A stretch of 5,682 bases of DNA from Oscillospiraceae bacterium UBA6370 (GTDB taxonomy: Bacteria; Bacillota; Clostridia; Oscillospirales; Oscillospiraceae): the NCBI GenBank assembly GCA_002437735.1, contig DJRC01000084.1:1-5682 (forward strand). Direction: 5' to 3'. Shown here piece after piece: positions 1 to 4,524 of this stretch (positions are counted from its first letter, which is position 1; every line of letters begins with the position of its first letter). The notes under the pieces are model-generated. The model was given only the letters and a program-made list of their open reading frames with translations, ran no database searches and was not told the DNA's origin. The position numbers were made by a program, and so were the translations under genes.

Positions 1-82
1 CGACTACGGCATCTGCGGCGACTTGTTCAAGGTCACCCCGATGCTCATCGAGGCGTTCAAGGCTGCCAAGGCCGCGAAGTAA
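1..82 (+). CDS. etfA: Electron transfer flavoprotein alpha subunit, C-terminal end (partial)
   Basis: Only the last 26 codons are in the window, read from base 2 and ending in TAA at 80-82. The visible peptide begins DYGICGDLFKVTPMLIEAFK and ends in an Ala/Lys-rich tail. The D-Y-G-I-x-G-D-L-F-x-V-x-P-x-L motif is the hallmark C-terminus of EtfA, in the domain that binds FAD. EtfA pairs with EtfB as a cytoplasmic FAD electron carrier. In anaerobic Clostridia it usually works with an acyl-CoA dehydrogenase, including butyryl-CoA dehydrogenase in electron bifurcation, but the partner genes would lie upstream of this window. A strong terminator follows 18 bases later, so etfA is probably last in its operon. 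The family call is fairly secure from the motif; the exact Etf pathway cannot be judged. Confidence 0.85.
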   Translation, partial: DYGICGDLFKVTPMLIEAFKAAKAAK

Positions 83-99
83 GGAAAATTTTCCCAAAG

Positions 100-129
100 A
101 AAGGCGCGAAGCTTCGCGCCTTTTTTTTT
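100..129 (+). terminator. Rho-independent terminator of the etfA operon
   Basis: A perfect palindrome (GGCGCGAA at 103-110 against TTCGCGCC at 113-120, flanked by AAA/TTT pairs) folds into a GC-rich stem and is followed directly by nine T residues at 121-129. It lies just after the etfA stop codon. The T-run is only on the + strand side, so it acts on the upstream gene. Confidence 0.93.
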
Positions 130-213
130 GCAGATTTTGCCGTGCCGCATTTTGCTTTTGCCGGAAATACTACCGTTGGGTATTGCATGGAAAAAGACAA
201 GGGGAGAAAAACG

Positions 214-696
214 ATGGAGCAGAATTTTGCGATCCTTGCCGTGACCGCGCTGCTGCTCTGTTCCCTCACCGCCTGCGGCGGGGATCGGGACAACGGCGCG
301 GCGAACGGAAATGTCAACGGTGCGGAAAACAGCGCCACGAGCGGCATGACCGGCGAGACCGACAGAGGCTCCAACGTCGGCGGTGAGCTCAAGACCGACC
401 CGGCGACCGGCACACGCTACACCGGTCGGGAGAACGATTCGGTCGTGCGCTATGGCAACGGCTATGGCAACACGAGCGCGGATAAGCGCGCGGGCACGAA
501 GAACGCGACGGCGAACGCCACGCTCCACGGCAGCTACAACAACCCCACCGGCACGCCCGCGGGGCAGACCGCTGCCTCGGCGCGCGGTATGTCGAACGAG
601 CTGCGCTACCGTCTCATGCTGGAAAACGCCCGCGTCCATGACACCGACGGCTTCCTGCTTGACGGCGAAAACGCGCATTACAACACCTTCCGGTGA
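214..696 (+). CDS. Small low-complexity lipoprotein, function unknown
   Basis: A 160-residue protein of no family I recognise. Residues 5-20 are a hydrophobic signal segment ending in a lipobox L18-T19-A20-C21, so the mature protein should be lipidated at C21 and tethered outside the membrane. Residues 22-125 are rich in Gly, Asn, Thr and Ala and look disordered. The last 32 residues are different: charged and probably helical, running from NELRYRLMLENARVHD to a DGFLLDGENAHYNTF end, which looks like the part under selection. I chose the ATG at 214 because GGGGAG at 201-206 sits 7 bases before it. An in-frame ATG at 187 would add a Lys/Arg-rich n-region (MEKDKGRKT), which suits a signal peptide better but has only a poor ribosome site. 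The start is therefore uncertain. I see no convincing promoter between 130 and 200. The gene is isolated between two terminators. Base composition matches its neighbours. Confidence 0.75.
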   Translation: MEQNFAILAVTALLLCSLTACGGDRDNGAANGNVNGAENSATSGMTGETDRGSNVGGELKTDPATGTRYTGRENDSVVRYGNGYGNTSADKRAGTKNATANATLHGSYNNPTGTPAGQTAASARGMSNELRYRLMLENARVHDTDGFLLDGENAHYNTFR

Positions 697-701
697 GGAA
701 T

Positions 702-745
702 ACGGCGGAGCGGGAGCCGGCAGCGGCTGTCCCTTCGCCGTTTTT
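702..745 (+). terminator. Probable Rho-independent terminator after the lipoprotein gene
   Basis: An imperfect hairpin begins 5 bases after the stop codon. The outer arms are CGGCG (703-707) and CGCCG (736-740); the inner arms are GGGAGCC (712-718) and GGCT plus CCC (725-728, 731-733), with a small internal loop and a bulge. Five T residues follow at 741-745. The stem is less regular than the other terminators here, but its position between a stop codon and the next promoter supports it. Confidence 0.6.
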
Positions 746-750
746 CCGCG

Positions 751-779
751 TTGACAAAGGGAAATAAAGCCGTTATCAT
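751..779 (+). promoter_or_regulatory. Sigma-A type promoter of the regulator-ymdB-deacylase operon
   Basis: A perfect -35 box TTGACA (751-756) is separated by 17 bases from a -10 box TATCAT (774-779, five of six consensus bases). Transcription should start near 785-787, giving a leader of under 30 bases before the ATG at 813. It lies right after the preceding terminator. Confidence 0.85.
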
Positions 780-791
780 AGGGAAAGATAA
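773..791 (+). promoter_or_regulatory. Candidate operator: short inverted repeat over the -10 box and start site
   Basis: TTATC at 773-777 is mirrored by GATAA at 787-791 with a 9-base spacer. The repeat covers the -10 box and the expected transcription start, where a bound repressor would block RNA polymerase. The first gene of the transcript encodes a winged-helix DNA-binding protein, so autoregulation is the natural inference. The arms are only 5 bases long and AT-rich, so chance is possible. Confidence 0.35.
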
Positions 792-812
792 GGAAAGACG
801 GAGGGCGGAACG

Positions 813-1184
813 ATGCGAAACGACCTGCACGCCAATCTGACCGTGCGAATTTTTACCGACCGGAAGTGCTTCGGACCGGGCGTGGCGGAGTTGCTGCGCC
901 GTGTGCGCGAGCTGCACTCGCTGCGCGCGGCGGCGATGTCGATGAACATGGCCTACTCCAAGGCGTGGACGGTCCTGCGCACCGCGCAGGAGGGGCTGGG
1001 CGTCAAGCTGCTCCGATCCTCCACGGGCGGACGGAACGGCGGCGGCGCGACGCTGACAGCGGAGGGCGAGCGGCTGCTCGCCGCCTACGAGGACTACTGC
1101 GCGAAGCTGACCGCCTACGGCGAGGCCCTTTTCGCCGAGACCTTTGCCTTTTACGACACGCTGACGGAGGAGAGAGCGGAATGA
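813..1184 (+). CDS. Short ModE/LysR-type winged helix-turn-helix regulator, DNA-binding domain only
   Basis: A 123-residue protein matching the N-terminal DNA-binding domain of the molybdate regulator ModE. The helix-turn-helix lies at about residues 26-60 (VAELLRRVRELHSLRAAAMS, then MNMAYSKAWTVL as recognition helix). The ModE-type wing follows at about 67-90, with the R-x-x-T-G-G-R-N-G-G-G-A-T-L-T-x-E-G signature. ModE itself is about 260 residues with two C-terminal MOP domains that bind molybdate; these are absent here, so what it senses, if anything, is unknown. Such short ModE-like proteins are common in Clostridia and poorly characterised. GGAGGG at 800-805, 7 bases upstream, sets the start. 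It is first in its operon, and its TGA overlaps the ymdB ATG. No mod transport or molybdoenzyme gene is visible nearby. The fold is confident; the regulon is not known. Confidence 0.85.
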   Translation: MRNDLHANLTVRIFTDRKCFGPGVAELLRRVRELHSLRAAAMSMNMAYSKAWTVLRTAQEGLGVKLLRSSTGGRNGGGATLTAEGERLLAAYEDYCAKLTAYGEALFAETFAFYDTLTEERAE

Positions 1185-1957
1185 TCTACAACATCCTCGC
1201 GGTGGGCGACGTGGTGGGCGCGTGCGGCGTGAAGCACCTGAGCCGCTGCCTGCGGAGCCTCAAGAAGCGCAAGAGCATCCATTTCACGGTCGTCAACGGC
1301 GAAAACGCCGCGATGGTCGGTCTGACGCCGAACGACGCAGACGATATCTTCGCTGCGGGCGCGGACGTTATCACGCTCGGCAACCACACCTTCGGCAAAA
1401 TGCAGATCCGCGATTACCTCGACGACTGCCCCTATATCCTGCGCCCCGCGAACCTCGGCAGCCGCGTGCCGGGACGCGGCTACGCAGTCTATGACTGCGG
1501 CGCGGCGCGCATCGCGGTGATGAACCTCATCGGCCGCTGCGACTTGAGCTTTCACGCCTCGAATCCGTTCACCACGGCGGACGAGCTTCTGAAAGCGGGA
1601 GAGAAGCCGACCTTCACGCTCGTTGACTTCCACGCCGAGGCCACGAGCGAAAAGCTCGCGCTGGCGTACTATCTCGACGGGCGCGTGAGCGCCCTCTGGG
1701 GCACGCACACCCATGTGCCGACCGCCGATGAGGAGGTGTTCCCCAAGGGAACGGGCTACCTCACCGACCTCGGCATGACCGGCGCGGTGCGCAGTGTGCT
1801 CGGCATCGAGCCGCAGCAGTCGGTCGAGACGTTTTTGGGCGGCCTCGCGGGACGCTACCGCGCGCCCGAGGGCCCGTGCAAGCTGCAAGGGGCGATCTTC
1901 TCGCTTGACAGCGATACCGGGCTTTGCGTCGGCGTGGAGCGCGTCGACGTGCGATAG
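1181..1957 (+). CDS. ymdB: YmdB-family metallophosphoesterase (2',3'-cyclic nucleotide 2'-phosphodiesterase)
   Basis: A 258-residue protein, close in length to Bacillus subtilis YmdB (about 264). It is a dinuclear-metal calcineurin-like phosphoesterase. The metal-ligand motifs are all present and in order: G9-D10-V-V-G, N39-G-E41-N42, G67-N68-H69, the D149-F-H151-A-E-A-T-S-E segment, and G174-T-H176-T-H178. The later T-A-D and L-T-D-L-G-M-T-G segments also match the family. YmdB hydrolyses 2',3'-cyclic nucleotides, and in B. subtilis it affects biofilm and motility decisions and is linked to RNase Y. The start is the ATG at 1181, which overlaps the upstream TGA as ATGA, with GGAGG at 1166-1170, so translation is probably coupled to the regulator gene. 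The longer in-frame reading from 866 has no support and is the wrong frame of that regulator. No rny (RNase Y) gene is next to it here, unlike in Bacillus. Confidence 0.92.
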   Translation: MIYNILAVGDVVGACGVKHLSRCLRSLKKRKSIHFTVVNGENAAMVGLTPNDADDIFAAGADVITLGNHTFGKMQIRDYLDDCPYILRPANLGSRVPGRGYAVYDCGAARIAVMNLIGRCDLSFHASNPFTTADELLKAGEKPTFTLVDFHAEATSEKLALAYYLDGRVSALWGTHTHVPTADEEVFPKGTGYLTDLGMTGAVRSVLGIEPQQSVETFLGGLAGRYRAPEGPCKLQGAIFSLDSDTGLCVGVERVDVR

Positions 1958-1984
1958 ACAGAGAGAAGGAAAAGAGGAAAAACC

Positions 1985-2461
1985 ATGTCCATTGAAAAAG
2001 TAAGAGCCTATTTTGAGGGCTTCGGCATCGCCGACCGTATCCGCGAGTTCGACGTTTCCAGCGCCACGGTGGAGCTGGCGGCCATTGCCGTCGGCGTCGA
2101 GGACGCGCGCATCGCCAAGTCCATGAGCTTCAAGCTCGGCGACGAGCCGATCATCGTGGTCGTCGCGGGCGATCAGAAGATTGACAACGCGAAGTACAAG
2201 GCGCAGTTCCACCAGAAGGCCAAGATGCTGACCTTTGACGAGGCGTGCGCCTTTACCGGCCATGCCCCGGGCGGCGTGTGCTCGTTCGCCCTGCCGGAGA
2301 ATGTCAAAACCTATTTCGACGTGTCGCTCAAGCGCTTTGAGACGGTGTTCCCCGCTGCAGGCAGCAGCAACAGCGCCATCGAGATGACCTGCGAGGAGCT
2401 GGAGCGCTATTCCTCCAACTTCTCCGGCTGGGTCGACGTCTGCAAGCCCAAGGAGGGCTGA
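1985..2461 (+). CDS. YbaK/EbsC-family aminoacyl-tRNA deacylase (trans-editing)
   Basis: A 158-residue single-domain protein of the YbaK/ProX superfamily, the usual length for the family. These free-standing enzymes remove wrong amino acids (Cys or Ala) from tRNA-Pro in the cytoplasm. Family segments seen in order: S25-S-A-T-V-E-L-A-A; the A-R-I-A-K45-S block, whose Lys matches the position of the conserved catalytic-site Lys of YbaK; GHAPGG (92-97); Y110-F-D-V-S-L; and the A125-G-S-S-N-S-A-I-E-M-T block. The segment after GHAPGG reads VCSFAL, where the family usually has a Pro and a Gly (V-C-P-F-G). AGAGG at 1973-1977 supports the start. It lies 27 bases after ymdB and in the same operon. The next transcription unit encodes a ProRS without an editing domain, which fits a tRNA-Pro role. 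Which mischarged substrate it prefers cannot be told from the sequence, so I give no symbol. Confidence 0.88.
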   Translation: MSIEKVRAYFEGFGIADRIREFDVSSATVELAAIAVGVEDARIAKSMSFKLGDEPIIVVVAGDQKIDNAKYKAQFHQKAKMLTFDEACAFTGHAPGGVCSFALPENVKTYFDVSLKRFETVFPAAGSSNSAIEMTCEELERYSSNFSGWVDVCKPKEG

Positions 2462-2479
2462 AAAGAGGAGGGAGACCAT

Positions 2480-2653
2480 ATGCAGATCCGCATTGCCAAG
2501 TCGCAGCGGGAGGGCAAGACGGCGTATGTCGCCGTGCGCGCCGGTGAGATGACTGGCTTCGCCGCCGTCCGCTACGATCTGCGCAGCCTGCTGCGCTATG
2601 CCGGCGTCACGCTCGCCGCGCTCATCGCGCTCCGACGGCTGCTGCGCATCTGA
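2480..2653 (+). CDS. 57-residue basic protein with a hydrophobic C-terminal stretch, unknown
   Basis: A short ORF with no family I recognise. It begins MQIRIAKSQREGKTAYVAVR, which looks like two short beta strands, and ends with an Arg/Leu-rich stretch (about residues 33-57) containing AGVTLAALIAL at 41-51, too short and too Arg-flanked to be a secure membrane helix. Twelve Arg/Lys against only three acidic residues make it strongly basic. The case for it being real is context: GGAGGG at 2467-2472 sits 7 bases before the ATG, the gap to the deacylase stop is 18 bases, and the operon terminator begins 14 bases after its TGA. It could be a small nucleic-acid-binding or membrane-associated protein; that is a guess from charge alone. 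Confidence 0.62.
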   Translation: MQIRIAKSQREGKTAYVAVRAGEMTGFAAVRYDLRSLLRYAGVTLAALIALRRLLRI

Positions 2654-2664
2654 CCGATACCGAA

Positions 2665-2692
2665 AAAGGCTCCGACGGCGGTCGGAGCCTTT
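2665..2692 (+). terminator. Terminator hairpin closing the regulator-ymdB-deacylase operon
   Basis: GGCTCCGAC (2668-2676) pairs perfectly with GTCGGAGCC (2681-2689) around a GGCG loop, and flanking AAA/TTT pairs extend the stem to 12 bp. Only three T residues follow on the + strand, so termination may be partial. The A-run at 2663-2667 would give a T5 tract on the opposite strand. Confidence 0.7.
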
Positions 2693-2711
2693 CCGCTGCC
2701 GTGTGCAAGGC

Positions 2712-2740
2712 TTGACAAGCAGGGCGAAACACCGTAGAAT
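2712..2740 (+). promoter_or_regulatory. Sigma-A type promoter of proS
   Basis: A perfect -35 box TTGACA (2712-2717), a 17-base spacer and a -10 box TAGAAT (2735-2740, five of six consensus bases), followed by an AT-rich start region ATATATTTG. The expected start near 2747 leaves a leader of about 75 bases before the proS ATG. This is a strong promoter and makes proS transcriptionally independent of the operon upstream. Confidence 0.9.
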
Positions 2741-2760
2741 ATATATTTGTCAATACACCC

Positions 2761-2801
2761 GCCGCGCGGCAGGGAACGGTTCCTGTTGGCCGTCCGGCGG
2801 C
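2761..2801 (+). other. Possible GC-rich leader hairpin upstream of proS
   Basis: Within the short proS leader, GCCGC (2761-2765) can pair with GCGGC (2797-2801), and inside it CAGGGA (2770-2775) can pair with TTCCTG (2780-2785, one G-U pair). No T-run follows and no T-box sequence is present, so this is neither a terminator nor a T-box riboswitch. It may be structure without a function. Confidence 0.3.
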
Positions 2802-2822
2802 AGAAAAAGAGGAGAAAACAAC

Positions 2823-4262
2823 ATGGCACAGGACAAGAAGGTTGAACAGATCACCAACATGGAGGACGATTTTGCCCAATGGTATACCGACATCTGCCGC
2901 AAGGCGGAGCTGGTCGAGTACGCCAGCGTCAAGGGCTTCACGATCCTGCGTCCCTACGGCTACGCGATCTGGGAGAATATTCAGCGCATCATGGACGGTG
3001 AGTTCAAAAAGACCGGCCACGAGAACGTGGCGATGCCCGTTCTGATCCCCGAGAGCCTGCTGAAGAAGGAGGGCGAGCTGGTCAACGGCTTCGCGCCCGA
3101 GGTGGCATGGGTCACGATGGGCGGCAGCGAGAAGCTGGAGGAGCGTCTGGCGTTCCGCCCCACGTCCGAGACCATGTTCTGCGACCATTGGCACAACGTG
3201 CTCCAGACCTACCGTCAGCTCCCGATGCTCTACAACCAGTGGTGCTCCGTCATCCGCTGGGAAAAGACCACGCGCCCGTTCCTGCGCAGCCGCGAGTTCT
3301 GGTGGCAGGAGGGTCACACCATCCACGAGACCGCCGAGGAGGCGATCGCCGAGACCGAGCAGCAGCTCAAGTGCTACGCGGACTTCTTTGAGAACGTCCT
3401 TGCCATCCCCGTCGTTCCCGGCCGCAAGACCGAGAAGGAGAAGTTCGCCGGCGCCGAGGCGACCTACACCGTCGAGTGCATGATGAAGGACCGCAAGGCC
3501 CTGCAGGGCGCGACCAGCCACTACTTTGGCGACAAGTTCTCCCGCGCCTACGACGTGACCTTCGCCGGCCGGGACAACAAGCTCCAGTATCCGTTCCAGA
3601 CCTCCTGGGGTTCCACCACGCGCATGATCGGCGCGGTCATCATGACCCACGGCGACAACAACGGCCTCGTCCTGCCCCCGCGCATCGCGCCCGTGCAGGC
3701 GGTGGTCATTCCCATCGCGGCGCACAAAAAGCCCGAGGTCGCCGAGGCGGCCAAGGAGCTCAAGGCCCGCCTGCTCGCCATCGACGTGCGCGCGAAGCTC
3801 GACGACAGCGATCAGTCCATGGGCTGGAAGTGCGCCGAGTACGAGATGCGCGGCGTGCCGCTGCGCATCGAGATCGGTCCGCGCGACCTTGAGAACGGCC
3901 AGTGCTGCATTGTCCGCCGCGACAACGGCGAAAAGACCTTTGCCGCGCTCGACACGCTCGAGAGCACCGTCCGTGAGCTGCTCGACAAGATCCACGACAA
4001 TATGCTCGCCAAAGCGAGAGCGAATCTGGAGGAGAACACCTTCGACCTGTCCACCTGGGAGGAGGTCAAGGAGATGGCCTCCGGCCGCGGCGGCTTCGCG
4101 CGCACGAAGTGGTGCGGCAGCCGCGAGTGCGAGCTGGGCATGAAGGAAAAGGCGGGCGTTTCCTCCCGCTGTATGCCGCTGCGCCAGTCCGGCACCGTCG
4201 GCAAGTGCGTGTTCTGCGGCAAGGAAGCCACGACCGACATCTACTGGGGAGTAGCGTACTAA
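2823..4262 (+). CDS. proS: Prolyl-tRNA synthetase, short archaeal/eukaryotic-type form
   Basis: A complete 479-residue class II aminoacyl-tRNA synthetase that joins proline to tRNA-Pro in the cytoplasm. Visible parts: the FRPTSE loop (111-116); motif 2 with R145-W-E and R156-x-R-E-F-W-W-Q-E-G-H up to 165; motif 3 at about 263-289 with G-S-T-T-R267-M-I-G and G281-L-V-L-P-P-R287; an anticodon-binding domain at about 290-390; and a C-terminal zinc domain with Cys at 431, 436, 462 and 465, ending in the W-G-V-A-Y tail typical of archaeal-type ProRS. Motifs 2 and 3 are only about 100 residues apart, so the roughly 180-residue INS editing domain of standard bacterial ProRS is absent. AGGAG at 2810-2814, 8 bases upstream, fixes the start; the longer frame from 2598 runs through the promoter. 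It has its own promoter and terminator. Confidence 0.97.
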   Translation: MAQDKKVEQITNMEDDFAQWYTDICRKAELVEYASVKGFTILRPYGYAIWENIQRIMDGEFKKTGHENVAMPVLIPESLLKKEGELVNGFAPEVAWVTMGGSEKLEERLAFRPTSETMFCDHWHNVLQTYRQLPMLYNQWCSVIRWEKTTRPFLRSREFWWQEGHTIHETAEEAIAETEQQLKCYADFFENVLAIPVVPGRKTEKEKFAGAEATYTVECMMKDRKALQGATSHYFGDKFSRAYDVTFAGRDNKLQYPFQTSWGSTTRMIGAVIMTHGDNNGLVLPPRIAPVQAVVIPIAAHKKPEVAEAAKELKARLLAIDVRAKLDDSDQSMGWKCAEYEMRGVPLRIEIGPRDLENGQCCIVRRDNGEKTFAALDTLESTVRELLDKIHDNMLAKARANLEENTFDLSTWEEVKEMASGRGGFARTKWCGSRECELGMKEKAGVSSRCMPLRQSGTVGKCVFCGKEATTDIYWGVAY

Positions 4263-4298
4263 AAAATAAGGGCGTGCCGGTGCACGCCCTTATTTTTT
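4261..4298 (+). terminator. Strong terminator of proS, starting inside the stop codon
   Basis: A perfect 17-bp stem, from the A-run and TAAGGGCGTGC (4261-4277) against GCACGCCCTTA and the T-run (4282-4298), closes a CGGT loop. It starts at the second base of the TAA. A T-run ends one side and the matching A-run begins the other, so it should terminate transcription from both directions. Confidence 0.95.
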
Positions 4299-4312
4299 AC
4301 CTTTTGGGGTTT

Positions 4313-4453
4313 CAAAGCTTTTTGCTCACCGCAAAAAGCTTTGCAGAGTGTCGCTGCGGACGCGCGCGAGCGTCCGCAGCGACGGATTTCCATTGGTTTC
4401 GCGCCGTGCGCGGCGCGAAAGCAGTGGTCGCGCGAGAGCGCGGCAAAAACTTT
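4313..4453. repeat. Cluster of four consecutive hairpins in the proS-serpin gap
   Basis: The 226-base gap between the proS terminator and the serpin gene holds no ORF I believe, but it has four inverted repeats in a row. (1) CAAAGCTTTTTGC 4313-4325 with 4331-4343: 13 bp, loop TCACC. (2) GTCGCTGCGGACGC 4350-4363 with 4370-4383: 14 bp, 6-base loop. (3) TTTCGCGCCG 4397-4406 with 4411-4420: 10 bp, loop TGCG. (4) 4427-4433 with 4438-4444: 7 bp with one G-U pair, loop GAGA. A near copy of one arm of hairpin 1 (GCAAAAACTTT, 4443-4453) follows hairpin 4, so similar sequence brackets the set. None has a usable T-run. It could be a structured RNA, a dispersed intergenic repeat, or a small non-autonomous mobile element; the sequence alone does not decide. 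Confidence 0.7.
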
Positions 4454-4524
4454 TTTCGGAAATGGGAACTTTTTCTTCGGCATTCTCGTCCAAAGAAGTA
4501 CAACGCCCAAGGAGGTACAACGAC

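Noticed and set aside
158..186. Possible promoter TTGCCG-17-TATTGC before the small lipoprotein
   Set aside because: The spacing is right, but the -10 box matches only three of six consensus bases, so it is too weak to annotate.
142..213. GTG start at 142 for the lipoprotein
   Set aside because: It has no ribosome site and would put about 24 extra residues before the signal peptide. Starts at 214 or 187 fit a lipoprotein better.
866..1180. Upstream extension of the ymdB frame
   Set aside because: This part reads the regulator gene in the wrong frame and gives Arg/Ala-rich nonsense. The ATG at 1181 matches the family's N-terminus exactly.
1151..2479. Long open frame on the - strand (442 codons) opposite ymdB and the deacylase gene
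   Set aside because: It spans two confident genes and their spacer on the other strand, with a low-complexity composition typical of shadows.
2598..2822. Upstream extension of the proS frame
   Set aside because: It runs through the 57-residue ORF, a terminator hairpin and a consensus promoter. The ATG at 2823 has a good ribosome site and gives the family's normal length.
2622..3995. Long open frame on the - strand (457 codons) opposite proS
   Set aside because: It is an antisense shadow of a fully conserved synthetase gene and also crosses the proS promoter and the preceding terminator.
4299..4524. CRISPR array or terminator series in the proS-serpin gap
   Set aside because: The four hairpins have different sequences and no regular repeat-spacer pattern, and none is followed by a proper T-run.
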